A program made the translations under genes and the position numbers. A stretch of 39,379 nucleotides of DNA, from NCBI GenBank assembly GCA_009781445.1, contig WQYD01000009.1, forward strand, positions 1-39,379. Reading direction: 5' to 3'. Below, piece by piece: positions 16,750 through 25,853 of the stretch. The DNA is from Bacillota bacterium. GTDB taxonomy: Bacteria; Bacillota; Clostridia; Christensenellales; DTU072. Each line of letters begins with the position of its first letter. Position 1 is the stretch's first letter. The notes beneath the pieces are model-generated. The model worked only from the letters and a program-made list of their open reading frames with translations. It did no database searches and was not told the origin of the DNA.

Positions 16750-18636
16750 ATGGCAAGATTTAAGCTTGATTACCCCGTGTACCTCTTTAACGAAGGAACG
16801 AATTACGATGCCTTCAAACTAATGAGGCTTAGCTACTTAACCAAGGGCGGCAAAAAGGTTTGGCGGTTCAGGTGCTGGGCGCCCCGCGCGAAATCCGTTT
16901 CCGTGGTGGGGAACTTTAATAAGTGGAACAGAAATATAAATAAAATGGTTGCCGTGGGTGGCGGGCTGTGGGAAGCCCATATCGGCGGGCTTAAAAAGTA
17001 CGATAACTATAAATTTAGCGTGGAAGGCGCAAAGGGCAAAGTTTCCCTTAAGGCTGATCCTTATGCTACCCATGCAGAAACCGCCCCTGGGACGGCAAGC
17101 AAGGTGTACGATATCGCAGGCTATAATTGGGGGGATTCGGATTACCTTTTAAAACGCAAGGAAAGAAATCATTACACCTCACCCATGAATGTGTACGAGG
17201 TTCACGCAGGTTCATGGAAAAAGCACGCAGACGGCAATTTTTATAGCTATAAAGATTTGGCTGATTCGCTTGTTCCTTACCTTAAGGAAATGAATTATAC
17301 TCATGTTGAGTTAATGCCCGTTACGGAACACCCATTTTTTGGTAGCTGGGGCTACCAAATATCAGGGCTTTTCGCGCCAACCTCACGATTTGGCATTCCG
17401 CATGAGTTTATGTACTTCGTGGATAAATGCCACAAAGCAGGAATCGGCGTTATTATGGATTTTGTGCTTTCGCACTTCCCTAAGGACGAATTCGGTTTAT
17501 ATGAATTTGACGGTTTGCCCCTTTATGAGTACACAGACGAATGCAAAAAAGAGCATAAAGAGTGGGGAACTCATGTTTTTGACTACGGACGCCCCGAAGT
17601 TCATTCGTTTTTAATATCCGCAGTTTGCTTTTGGCTTGAACATTACCATATAGACGGTATGCGCCTTGACGCAGTGGCAAGTATGCTTTATCTTGACTAT
17701 AACAGAAAAGACGGCGAGTGGGCGCAAAATATCCACGGCGGAAACCACAATTTAGAAGCAATAGCCTTTTTGCAAAAACTTAACAGGGTGGTGCTTTCCC
17801 GCTTCCCTGATTGCTTTATGGTTGCGGAAGAATCTACCGCGTTTCCCATGGTTACCATGCCACCCGATATCGGCGGGCTTGGCTTTAACTTCAAGTGGAA
17901 CATGGGTTGGATGAACGATATTTTGGAATATGTGGGAATTGATCCGTTTTTTAGAAAGGGCGCGCACGATAAAATAACCTTTTCGCTTTCTTATGCGTTT
18001 TCTGAAAATTATGTGTTGCCGTTTAGCCATGACGAAGTCGTTCACGGCAAATGTTCCATGGTTTCAAAAGTGCGAGGCGATTATCAAGATAAATTTTCCG
18101 CACTTAAAGCACTTTACGCATATCAAATGGCACACCCCGGAAAAAAGCTGAATTTTATGGGCGGTGAGTTTGCACAGTTTATTGAATGGGACTATCAAAA
18201 GGAATTGGATTGGTTGCTTCTTGAATTTGAAAGCCACATTACGCTTAAGAATTATGTTAAAAAACTTAATGAACTTTACTTAAAAATCCCCGCGCTTTTT
18301 GAGCTTGATAATACATATGACGGTTTCAAATGGCTTGTTGTGGACGATAATGTGCAGAATGTGATAGCGTTTTACCGTGAAGATAAGGAACATAAAAAGC
18401 TAATATCCATAATTAATTTTGCAAACGCAAGGCGCGAGGGTTATGAAATCGGCGTACCTGACGCTGGCGATTATGAAATAGTTTTAAATTCAAACGCGAC
18501 TGATTTTGGCGGTAAAACGGAAATTCCCAAAATTATTTCCACCGTTAAAAAGCCCAATCACGGGCATAAGAACTCAATAGTTCTAAACATTGAACCAAAT
18601 TCAGCACTTTATCTTACACTCAAAAAGAGGGCATAG
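16750..18636 (+). CDS. glgB: 1,4-alpha-glucan branching enzyme
   Basis: 628 aa, the usual size. GlgB makes alpha-1,6 branches in glycogen. An N-terminal CBM48-like domain (CWAPRAKSVSVVGNFNKWN) is followed by a GH13 catalytic barrel with the nucleophile region YHIDGMRLDAVASMLYLDY, the acid/base Glu in FMVAEESTAFP, and FSHDEVVHGK around the transition-state Asp. A C-terminal all-beta domain closes the protein. No glgA, glgC, glgD or glgP is seen in the window, so this gene sits away from a glycogen cluster and is instead the last member of the lipoprotein-ispE operon. Ribosome-binding signals before the ATG are weak (AAGGA 14 nt away, GGTGA 3 nt away). Confidence 0.95.
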   Translation: MARFKLDYPVYLFNEGTNYDAFKLMRLSYLTKGGKKVWRFRCWAPRAKSVSVVGNFNKWNRNINKMVAVGGGLWEAHIGGLKKYDNYKFSVEGAKGKVSLKADPYATHAETAPGTASKVYDIAGYNWGDSDYLLKRKERNHYTSPMNVYEVHAGSWKKHADGNFYSYKDLADSLVPYLKEMNYTHVELMPVTEHPFFGSWGYQISGLFAPTSRFGIPHEFMYFVDKCHKAGIGVIMDFVLSHFPKDEFGLYEFDGLPLYEYTDECKKEHKEWGTHVFDYGRPEVHSFLISAVCFWLEHYHIDGMRLDAVASMLYLDYNRKDGEWAQNIHGGNHNLEAIAFLQKLNRVVLSRFPDCFMVAEESTAFPMVTMPPDIGGLGFNFKWNMGWMNDILEYVGIDPFFRKGAHDKITFSLSYAFSENYVLPFSHDEVVHGKCSMVSKVRGDYQDKFSALKALYAYQMAHPGKKLNFMGGEFAQFIEWDYQKELDWLLLEFESHITLKNYVKKLNELYLKIPALFELDNTYDGFKWLVVDDNVQNVIAFYREDKEHKKLISIINFANARREGYEIGVPDAGDYEIVLNSNATDFGGKTEIPKIISTVKKPNHGHKNSIVLNIEPNSALYLTLKKRA

Positions 18637-18708
18637 AAAACCTTAACTTAAAAACAAACATAGAAAAATCTACTAAGAAAAACAAACACTATATAAGGAA
18701 TAGAAATT

Positions 18709-19971
18709 ATGAAAAAAATCGGCGTTGCGTTACTTGGGCTTGGCACTGTGGGCTTTGGAACTTATAAAATCCTTACGGATAATAAGGCAGAAATTGAAAA
18801 AAAGCACGGCGTTAGCATTGAGGTTAAGCATATCTTAGAAAAGAATCCCAAGAGGGCGGAAGAAACAGGGGTGAACCCAAGGCTTATTTCCACAGATATC
18901 AATAATGTGATTAACGATCCTGAAATTTCTATAGTTGCGGAATTTTTTGGCGGAATTGAACCTGCACGATCGTATCTTATCGCGTGCCTTAAAGCGGGCA
19001 AAAGTATCGTTACCGCTAACAAGGAATTATTTAGCAAGCATTGGGCAGAGTTTAACGAAGTGGCTGAAGAATCGGGCGCAGGCATTTATTTTGAGGCAAG
19101 CTGTATGGGCGGTGTGCCTATTGTTAGAACGCTTACGGCAGGGCTTCAAGGCGATAACATTTTATCAATAGCAGGAATTTTTAACGGAACTACCAATTAT
19201 ATTTTAACCAACATGGCGGATAACGGCGAGGAATACGGGGCGGTTTTAAAGCGTGCGCAGGATTTGGGTTACGCCGAAGCTAACCCCTCTGCCGATGTAG
19301 ACGGGTTTGACAGCATGTACAAATTATCAATCCTTGCCTCACTTGCATTTAACAAAAAAGTTCCGCTTAATAAAATTTACCGCGAGGGCATAAGCAAGAT
19401 TTCTAAGGAAGATATTGAACGCGGTAAGGATTTTGGTTACACATTAAAACTTATTGCAATGGCTAAAAACAAGGGTAAAATTGATGCACGCGTTCACCCA
19501 ATGTTTGTGGAAAATTCGCACCCCCTTGCCTCAGTTAAAAGCAGTTTTAACGCGGTTGTGATTGAAGGGGACAATGTGGGCGATGTTATGCTTTACGGCA
19601 GAGGGGCAGGGGATTTGCCCACAGGTTCTGCGGTTGTATCCGATATTGTGTACTGCGCGCTTCAAAAGGAATACAAACGGTTTGGCTTTAAAAAAGAATC
19701 GGATAAAGACTACGCCACTGATTTCGTGTCTAAATACTATATCCGCATGACGGTGGACGATAAAAGTGGTGTGCTTGCAAAGATTGCAGGCGTGTTCGGA
19801 AAATATGAAGTCAGCATAAACAGTATGCACCAAAAACCATTAAGCGGTGGTGTGTCCTCAATAGTTTTCCTAATTCACGAAACAAGCGAACTAAATATCA
19901 ATAAGGCAATAGCTGAGATTAAATCCTTAAATGTACTTAAAGAAGTTGACGCTTTAATCCGAATTTTCTAA
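18709..19971 (+). CDS. hom: Homoserine dehydrogenase
   Basis: 420 aa. NAD(P)-dependent reduction of aspartate semialdehyde to homoserine in threonine/methionine synthesis. Rossmann start GVALLGLGTVGFGTY, catalytic-domain signature SIAGIFNGTTNYILTNM, and GFDSMYKLSILASLAFN. The C-terminal ~75 residues form an ACT domain (YYIRMTVDDKSGVLAKIAGVF), which in this family gives feedback control by threonine. The SD AAGGAA lies at normal distance. The 72-nt gap after glgB shows no clear promoter or terminator, so read-through from glgB is possible. Its stop is only 2 nt from the uvrA stop on the other strand. Confidence 0.95.
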   Translation: MKKIGVALLGLGTVGFGTYKILTDNKAEIEKKHGVSIEVKHILEKNPKRAEETGVNPRLISTDINNVINDPEISIVAEFFGGIEPARSYLIACLKAGKSIVTANKELFSKHWAEFNEVAEESGAGIYFEASCMGGVPIVRTLTAGLQGDNILSIAGIFNGTTNYILTNMADNGEEYGAVLKRAQDLGYAEANPSADVDGFDSMYKLSILASLAFNKKVPLNKIYREGISKISKEDIERGKDFGYTLKLIAMAKNKGKIDARVHPMFVENSHPLASVKSSFNAVVIEGDNVGDVMLYGRGAGDLPTGSAVVSDIVYCALQKEYKRFGFKKESDKDYATDFVSKYYIRMTVDDKSGVLAKIAGVFGKYEVSINSMHQKPLSGGVSSIVFLIHETSELNINKAIAEIKSLNVLKEVDALIRIF

Positions 19972-19973
19972 AA

Positions 19974-22793
19974 CTATTGCTTTAAGATTTTCTTTAAAAA
20001 TTGCCCTGTGTAACTATCCGCGACTTCCGCGACTTCTTCGGGTGTGCCTTTAGCCATAACAGTACCGCCTGCGCCACCGCCCTCTGGCCCTAAGTCAATT
20101 ATATAATCAGCAATTTTTATAACATCAAGATTGTGTTCAATTACCACCACCGTGTTTCCGCTTTCGGTTAACCTCTGAAGCATATCTATCAGCTTTTCAA
20201 TATCGGCAGAGTGAAGCCCTGTGGTGGGTTCGTCAAGGATATAAATAGTTTTTCCTGTGCTTCGCTTGGATAGTTCTGCGGATAGCTTTATCCTTTGGGC
20301 TTCACCGCCTGATAGGGTAGTGGAAGGTTGCCCAAGTTTAATATAGCCAAGCCCCACATCGTTCATGCACTTAATCTTGGAATAAATTTTTGGTATGTTT
20401 TCAAAAAAGGTTGTGGCTTCTTCCACCGTCATTTCAAGTATATCGTAAATAGATTTTCCCTTGTAACGAACCTCAAGAGTTTCGCGGTTATACCGCTTGC
20501 TTCCGCATACTTCGCAGGGTACATAAACATCGGGAAGGAAGTGCATTTCAATTTTTATAATGCCGTCCCCCCCGCAGTTTTCACACCTGCCACCTGCCAC
20601 ATTAAAGCTGAATCTGCCTGCGCTGTAACCCCTTGCCTTGGCATCCGGCGTTAGGGCAAAGAGTTCTCTGATAGGGGTAAAAACACCTGTGTAAGTGGCG
20701 GGATTAGAACGAGGCGTTTTGCCTATCGGGCTTTGATCTATGCTAATAATTTTATCAAAATGTTCTGCGCCCTCAATGTCTGAAAACTTTCCTTGAGTTA
20801 AAAAGCTACCGTTAAGCGCGTTAGCAAGATAGGGGTAAACAATGCCGTTAATCAGCGAAGATTTACCGCTTCCCGATACCCCTGTAACGGCGGTAATAAG
20901 CCCTGCGGGGATTTCTATATCAATGCCTTCTAAGTTATTTTGCTTTGCGCCGAACACGCGTAAAAACCTGTTATCAGGCTTCTTCCGCATATCGGGAACT
21001 TTGATTTTTTTTCTGCCCGAAAGGTAGTCCCCAGTGATAGAATCATATGTTTTTATGATATCTTCCCTTGTTCCCTGTGCCACAAGCCTGCCACCGTTAA
21101 CGCCTGCCCCTGGGCCTATATCCACTATATAATCCGCACTGTTAATCGTTTCTTCGTCATGTTCAACCACTATCAAGGTGTTGCCTAAATCTCTTAATTT
21201 TAAGAGGGTTGAAATCAGCTTTTGATTATCCCTTTGGTGAAGCCCGATGCTTGGTTCGTCAAGAATATAAAGCACGCCTGTTAAGCCACTGCCTATTTGC
21301 GTGGCAAGGCGGATTCTCTGTGATTCACCGCCCGATAGCGTTGCGCTTGAACGGGACAATGAAAGGTAGCCAAGCCCCACATCAATTAGGAATTTAAGCC
21401 TTGCAAGAATCTCTTTAAAAATAGGTGCGCCGATAGTTTTATCGCGTTCGGAAAGGGCAATGCTAAGAAAAAATTCCCTAAGGGTTAAGACGGGCATTTC
21501 GGTGATTTCACATATGTTTTTATCTGAAACAGTTACGGAAAGTACCTCTTTTTTAAGCCTTTTGCCACAGCAAGCCTCGCAGGGGCTTTCAGACATATAT
21601 CTCTCAATATCAGTTTTCACCGCGTCCGATTGCGTTTGATTATACCGCCTTTGAAGGTTATTCACAATGCCTTCAAAACTTGTGTTATAAGTTCCGCTCA
21701 TTTTTGCGCTGTTCCAATGCATGGTTAATTTTTCACCGCCGTTGCCGTACAAAACCATATCTTGAAATTTTTTGTTAAGTTTGTTCCAAGGCGTGTTCAT
21801 AGAGAATCCGTACTTTTCGGAAAGCGCGCTTAACTGCATATCTGCCATGCTTCCCATGTCCATAATCGCCCAACCTGATAATTTAATCGCGCCGTCTGCA
21901 AGGGAAAGAGAGGGATCTTTAATTATCTTGCTTGGATCAATTTCATGCTTAACGCCAAGCCCTGTACATATGTCGCACGCACCAAAAGGGCTGTTAAATG
22001 AGAACATTCGGGGGGTTAAATCAGGCACGGTGATTTCGCAATCAGCGCAGGCATAGCGCGCGGAATATAAGAATTCTTCACCGTTAATCTCAGCCAAAAC
22101 CAAACCGTCTGAAAGTTTTAAGGCAAGTTCCACGCTGTCGGTAAGCCGTCTGTTAATGTCCTCTTTAATCACCACACGATCAATAACAATGCTAATGTTG
22201 TGCTTTAAATTTTTATCAAGTTTAATGTCGTCCTCAAGGCTAATCGTTTCGCCGTCTATCTTCGCACGGATAAATCCTTGCTTCCTATAGCCCTCAAGTT
22301 GCTTTTGATATTCGCCTTTTCTACCGCGCACCACTGGGGACATAATGATAACTTTGCTACCGTTTCCGCTAACCAAAATCCTATCCACAATTTGATCCAC
22401 CGAAACTTGGGTTATAACCTTACCGCAATCGGGGCAGTGCGGAACGCCTATGCGCGCATATAAAAGCCTTAGATAATCATATATTTCAGTAACCGTGCCA
22501 ACCGTACTTCTTGGGTTTTTAGAGGTGGTTTTTTGATCTATTGCAATAGCAGGGCTTAAGCCCTCAATGTGTTCCACATTAGGCTTTTCCATTTGCCCCA
22601 AGAACTGGCGCGCGTAGCTACTAAGGCTTTCCATATACCGCCTTTGCCCTTCTGCAAAAATCGTGTCAAATGCAAGGGAAGATTTACCGCTTCCCGAAAG
22701 CCCAGTGAACACCACAAATTTATCGCGCGGTATCCGCACATCTATGTTTTTTAAATTATTCTCTTTTGCGCCTTTAATAAATATTTCTTTCAT
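19974..22793 (-). CDS. uvrA: UvrABC excinuclease subunit A
   Basis: 939 aa, normal length. A DNA-damage-recognition ATPase with two ABC modules: Walker [15 protein letters not shown] and [13 protein letters not shown], signatures [14 protein letters not shown] and [14 protein letters not shown], Walker [11 protein letters not shown] and [10 protein letters not shown]. Zinc-binding pairs are visible (CADC / CDIC in the first half, CENC / CEVC in the second). The ATG is the standard start, but the sequence before it (CCTAATTACAAA) has no Shine-Dalgarno. It is separated from uvrB by 150 bp that consist of heptanucleotide repeats. Probably transcribed with uvrB. Confidence 0.97.
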   Translation of the reverse strand: MKEIFIKGAKENNLKNIDVRIPRDKFVVFTGLSGSGKSSLAFDTIFAEGQRRYMESLSSYARQFLGQMEKPNVEHIEGLSPAIAIDQKTTSKNPRSTVGTVTEIYDYLRLLYARIGVPHCPDCGKVITQVSVDQIVDRILVSGNGSKVIIMSPVVRGRKGEYQKQLEGYRKQGFIRAKIDGETISLEDDIKLDKNLKHNISIVIDRVVIKEDINRRLTDSVELALKLSDGLVLAEINGEEFLYSARYACADCEITVPDLTPRMFSFNSPFGACDICTGLGVKHEIDPSKIIKDPSLSLADGAIKLSGWAIMDMGSMADMQLSALSEKYGFSMNTPWNKLNKKFQDMVLYGNGGEKLTMHWNSAKMSGTYNTSFEGIVNNLQRRYNQTQSDAVKTDIERYMSESPCEACCGKRLKKEVLSVTVSDKNICEITEMPVLTLREFFLSIALSERDKTIGAPIFKEILARLKFLIDVGLGYLSLSRSSATLSGGESQRIRLATQIGSGLTGVLYILDEPSIGLHQRDNQKLISTLLKLRDLGNTLIVVEHDEETINSADYIVDIGPGAGVNGGRLVAQGTREDIIKTYDSITGDYLSGRKKIKVPDMRKKPDNRFLRVFGAKQNNLEGIDIEIPAGLITAVTGVSGSGKSSLINGIVYPYLANALNGSFLTQGKFSDIEGAEHFDKIISIDQSPIGKTPRSNPATYTGVFTPIRELFALTPDAKARGYSAGRFSFNVAGGRCENCGGDGIIKIEMHFLPDVYVPCEVCGSKRYNRETLEVRYKGKSIYDILEMTVEEATTFFENIPKIYSKIKCMNDVGLGYIKLGQPSTTLSGGEAQRIKLSAELSKRSTGKTIYILDEPTTGLHSADIEKLIDMLQRLTESGNTVVVIEHNLDVIKIADYIIDLGPEGGGAGGTVMAKGTPEEVAEVADSYTGQFLKKILKQ

Positions 22794-22802
22794 TTTGTAA
22801 TT

Positions 22803-22956
22803 AGGTTGCAGGTTGCAGGGGGCAGGGTTAATTAAGAATTCAGAATTCAGAATTCAGAATTGCGGATTAATTAATAATGATATTTAGAATCCACAATTTA
22901 TATTTTGTATTTTATATTTTCCATAATTCATAATTCTTAATTCTTAATTCTGCATT
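22803..22956. repeat. Degenerate heptanucleotide repeat array filling the uvrB-uvrA spacer
   Basis: Read on the plus strand in steps of seven from 22803: AGGTTGC, AGGTTGC, AGGGGGC, AGGGTTA, ATTAAGA, ATTCAGA three times, ATTGCGG, ATTAATT, then weaker units, then TATTTTG, TATTTTA, TATTTTC, CATAATT twice, CTTAATT twice, CTGCATT. That is 22 heptads end to end, running into the last codons of uvrB. Each run has a different sequence, but the 7-bp step is maintained; the middle (about 22873-22900) is the least convincing. Confidence 0.75.
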
Positions 22957-24899
22957 CGTTTAAGTTCCTTAATCCTATCCCTAAGCACTATCGCCGTTTC
23001 AAAATCATATGTTTCGCTTGCTTTTGCCATTTGTTTTTCAAGGCGGATGAGTTCGGATTTTATATCGCTTACAGATAGCTTTTCATATGTTTTTGTATCC
23101 TTTTTGCTTATCTTGATTGTGCTTGTTATAGGCTTGATTATTGTGGTAGGGGTTATGCCGTGCTGTAAGTTATAGGCTTTTTGCTTTTCGCGCCGTTGCC
23201 CCACTATATCCATAGTATCTCTCATTGAAGCGGTAATAGTATCAGCGTAAAAAATTACCTTTGCGTCCTTGTTTCTTGCACCGCGTCCTGCCGTTTGAAT
23301 AAGGGAAGAACGCGAACGCAAAAACCCCTCTTTATCCGCGTCAAGCACGGCAACGAGAAGAACTTCAGGAATATCCAGCCCCTCACGCAAAAGGTTTATA
23401 CCCACTATAACATCTATCTCACCTCTGCGCAAGTTTGTGATTATTTCAATGCGTTCAAGCGTATCAATATCGCTGTGCATATACTGAACTTTAATAAGGT
23501 GTTCTTTAAGATAATTGGTTAGGCTTTCCGCCATTTTCTTTGTGAGAGTGGTAACAAGAACCCTACCGCCTTTCTCTGTGGCACTAAAGATTTCGGATAT
23601 TAAATCGTCTATTTGCCCCTCTGTTTTCCTCACAAAAATTTCGGGTTCAAGAAGCCCTGTGGGGCGCACAACTTGTTCCACAATTTGCACCGCTTCTTTA
23701 AGTTCATAATCGGCAGGTGTGGCGGATACACATATGATTTGCTTGAATCTTTTACTAAATTCCTCAAAGTTTAAAGGGCGGTTATCATATGCGGAAGGCA
23801 GGCGGAATCCATAGTCCACAAGGTTTTTTTTCCTTGCAAAATCGCCGTTAAACATACCTCTTATTTGCGGTAAAGTTATGTGGCTTTCGTCTGCAAAAAC
23901 CAAAAAATCTTCGGGGAAATAATCCATTAAAGTGAAGGGCGGTTCGCCGATTTTGCGCTTATCAAAGTACCGTGAGTAATTTTCAATTCCTGTGCAGTAG
24001 CCCATTTCTTTAATCATTTCAAGATCATATGAAACGCGTTCCTTTATGCGGTAGGCTTCCACAATTTTACCCGCTGATTCAAATTCCTTAATGCTGATTG
24101 CCAAGTCCTTGCGGATTTCGCGTATCGTATCTTCAATCTTTTCGCTACCCACCACATAATGCGAGGCAGGGAAAATTGCCACATGGCTAAGCACGGAAAC
24201 GGTTTTTCCGCTAACAATGTCAAACTCTGAAAGCCTTTCAATAGTATCGCCAAAGAACTCAACTCTTATAGCATTTGTGCTATATCCGGGGGGATAAATT
24301 TCAAGCAAATCACCGCGCACACGGAAGTGCGATCTTTGAAAATCAATATCGCTTCGTTTGTACTGCACGGATATTAACCTATCAATAACTTCGTCCCTGT
24401 CAAGGTTATCGTTCGGGCGCAAAGATAAAACATGGCGGTAATATTCCTCTGGCGCGCCAAGCCCGTAAATGCAGGACACGGAAGCAACCACAATTACATC
24501 GCGCCTTTCGCCAAGCGAGGAAGTGGCGCTGTGGCGCAGTTTATCAATTTCCTCATTTAAGGATAAATCCTTTTCTATATAAGTATCGTTTCTGGGAATA
24601 TACGCTTCGGGCTGGTAGTAATCATAATAGGACACAAAATATTCCACGCGGTTCTTGGGAAAAAGTTCTCTAAACTCATTGCATAATTGCGCGGCGAGAG
24701 TTTTGTTATGCGCAATAATTAAAGCAGGGCGTTGCGTATTTTGAATCACATTCGCCATGGTAAAAGTTTTGCCACTGCCGGTTACGCCCAAAAGCACCTG
24801 CATTCTGTTTCCTGCGTTAACGCCGTCCGTAAGCCTCTTTATGGCTTCGGGCTGATCACCGCACGGCGAGTATCTTGATACTAATTGAAACTTACACAA
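22944..24899 (-). CDS. uvrB: UvrABC excinuclease subunit B
   Basis: I place the start at TTG 24899-24897, giving 651 aa beginning (M)CKFQLVSRYSPCGDQ, which matches the usual UvrB N-terminus MxFxLVSxYxPxGDQ. AAGGA lies 11 nt upstream. The track's GTG at 24944 would add 15 atypical residues and overlap the upstream gene. UvrB is the helicase-like subunit that verifies damage and recruits UvrC. Seen: Walker A GVTGSGKTFTMANV, YYQPEAYIP in the beta-hairpin region, Walker B DESHITLPQIRGM, helicase motif LREGLDIPEVLLV, and a C-terminal UVR motif ending in RDRIKELKRMQN. The final MQN and stop are encoded by the heptad repeat array. Confidence 0.95.
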   Translation of the reverse strand: MCKFQLVSRYSPCGDQPEAIKRLTDGVNAGNRMQVLLGVTGSGKTFTMANVIQNTQRPALIIAHNKTLAAQLCNEFRELFPKNRVEYFVSYYDYYQPEAYIPRNDTYIEKDLSLNEEIDKLRHSATSSLGERRDVIVVASVSCIYGLGAPEEYYRHVLSLRPNDNLDRDEVIDRLISVQYKRSDIDFQRSHFRVRGDLLEIYPPGYSTNAIRVEFFGDTIERLSEFDIVSGKTVSVLSHVAIFPASHYVVGSEKIEDTIREIRKDLAISIKEFESAGKIVEAYRIKERVSYDLEMIKEMGYCTGIENYSRYFDKRKIGEPPFTLMDYFPEDFLVFADESHITLPQIRGMFNGDFARKKNLVDYGFRLPSAYDNRPLNFEEFSKRFKQIICVSATPADYELKEAVQIVEQVVRPTGLLEPEIFVRKTEGQIDDLISEIFSATEKGGRVLVTTLTKKMAESLTNYLKEHLIKVQYMHSDIDTLERIEIITNLRRGEIDVIVGINLLREGLDIPEVLLVAVLDADKEGFLRSRSSLIQTAGRGARNKDAKVIFYADTITASMRDTMDIVGQRREKQKAYNLQHGITPTTIIKPITSTIKISKKDTKTYEKLSVSDIKSELIRLEKQMAKASETYDFETAIVLRDRIKELKRMQN

Positions 24900-24913
24900 A
24901 ATTAAGTGTTTCC

Positions 24914-25282
24914 TTAAATCCCGAGAATAACCCCTATTAGCCACCTTACGCTGTAACCGAGTACGGCGAAGATAATTGTGGTAACAATCCTGCGGATTAG
25001 TTTTTTGCGGTTATCCTTTTTTTCGCGTGCGTAGCCAAGCCCCTTTTCCTTTAGGGAAATAAGGAAAAGCATTTCGCCTTTCTTCTCTGCGTGTTCGTAC
25101 TCAAAATATCCGTCTATACTCAATGCTTCAAGCACTGGTTGCAAATCTTCCTCATTAAACCTATGCTTGTAAGGAATTTTTGAAAGAATATAAAAAGGCG
25201 AAACAATGCAACGCCCCGTTTTTTCAGAGGTGGCATCGTACACAACATCCATTAACACTTTTTCTTTTTTATTTAAAACCAT
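24914..25282 (-). CDS. Small membrane-anchored protein with winged-helix-like N-terminus
   Basis: 122 aa, family not recognised. The N-terminal ~90 residues (LMDVVYDATSEKTGRCIVSPF ... QPVLEALSIDGYFEYEHAEK) have the helix-helix-beta-wing look of a winged-helix domain. The C-terminus carries a basic patch and one hydrophobic segment (IVTTIIFAVLGYSVRWLIGVIL), so the domain should face the cytoplasm. It shares this layout with the next gene upstream. Its stop overlaps the uvrB ribosome site, so the genes are tightly linked. No evidence of a DNA-repair role beyond position. Confidence 0.7.
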   Translation of the reverse strand: MVLNKKEKVLMDVVYDATSEKTGRCIVSPFYILSKIPYKHRFNEEDLQPVLEALSIDGYFEYEHAEKKGEMLFLISLKEKGLGYAREKKDNRKKLIRRIVTTIIFAVLGYSVRWLIGVILGI

Positions 25283-25312
25283 TTCTATTCTTAGTATCCT
25301 GTTTTCGGTTGC

Positions 25313-25750
25313 CTATTTTAGCACCGCGATAATTATTGCCACACCGATTAGCACGGCGGGAAGCGCACCTGCGAGTGAGGCAAGGAAAACATACTTAAAA
25401 AGTTTTTTATAATCAATGCCTATTGATAAATCAGAGGTATCCACAATTGAGGAAAGCGAAGTGGGGGAAGCTGAAGCCGAATTCTTATCTTCTTTCTTGC
25501 TTGGTTGCTTAACTTCGGTTTCCGCAATCAGCCTGCCCTTTGGCAAAGCGATGACGCAGTATTCGTCCCCGTCTTGATATCTTAGGTTAATATATCCTGC
25601 CACCACAAAGCCTTTAAGGATTTCGTTAAGTTCCGCACCAGTCAAACCGGGGGACGCACTTAAAAATTCGTCCTTTTCCATTATCACGGCTTTGCCGTCT
25701 TTAGAAGTTTCGTTAATTGCGCATAGCACTGAGTGCGCTTTCTTATCCAT
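25313..25750 (-). CDS. Small membrane-anchored protein with winged-helix-like N-terminus, first gene of the uvrBA operon
   Basis: 145 aa, family not recognised. Residues ~5-80 look winged-helix-like (LCAINETSKDGKAVIMEKDEF ... LNEILKGFVVAGYINLRYQDG). Then comes a Ser/Lys-rich linker (~85-110) and a C-terminal transmembrane segment (YVFLASLAGALPAVLIGVAIIIAVL). The layout matches the downstream 122-aa gene, so the two are likely ancient paralogs. GAGGT precedes the ATG by 8 nt, and a strong promoter stands upstream. Order on the minus strand: this gene, the 122-aa gene (30-nt gap), uvrB, uvrA. Confidence 0.7.
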   Translation of the reverse strand: MDKKAHSVLCAINETSKDGKAVIMEKDEFLSASPGLTGAELNEILKGFVVAGYINLRYQDGDEYCVIALPKGRLIAETEVKQPSKKEDKNSASASPTSLSSIVDTSDLSIGIDYKKLFKYVFLASLAGALPAVLIGVAIIIAVLK

Positions 25751-25783
25751 TTCGTTAACCTCAAACGATTTATTCTCTGTAAA

Positions 25784-25823
25784 ATTATAACACGCGCAAA
25801 ATAAGTAGTCAATAAGTAGTCAA
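25784..25823 (-). promoter_or_regulatory. Promoter of the uvrB-uvrA operon with an 11-bp tandem repeat at the -35
   Basis: Minus-strand TTGACT (25812-25807), 17-bp spacer, perfect TATAAT (25789-25784). The -35 lies in one of two perfect tandem copies of TTGACTACTTA (25823-25813 and 25812-25802). The repeat could be an operator. No LexA-like box (CGAAC-N-GTTCG type) is visible near this promoter. Confidence 0.7.
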
Positions 25824-25837
25824 CCCTTATTTGATTA

Positions 25838-25846
25838 TGTTAAAAT
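25838..25846 (+). promoter_or_regulatory. Extended -10 of a probable leaderless promoter for the acyl-CoA synthetase
   Basis: TGTTAAAAT ends 7 nt before the ATG at 25854, so transcription should start at or beside the start codon. There is no Shine-Dalgarno in the preceding sequence. No good -35 is visible at 16-18 bp; that region overlaps the divergent uvr promoter. Confidence 0.4.
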
Positions 25847-25853
25847 AAAATAT

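Noticed and set aside
24900-24944. GTG at 24944 as the uvrB start
   Set aside because: It would overlap the upstream gene by 31 nt and add residues absent from UvrB; the TTG at 24899 has an SD and the canonical N-terminus.
25751-25853. LexA/SOS box at the uvr operon promoter
   Set aside because: No GAAC-N-GTTC type palindrome could be found in the gap.
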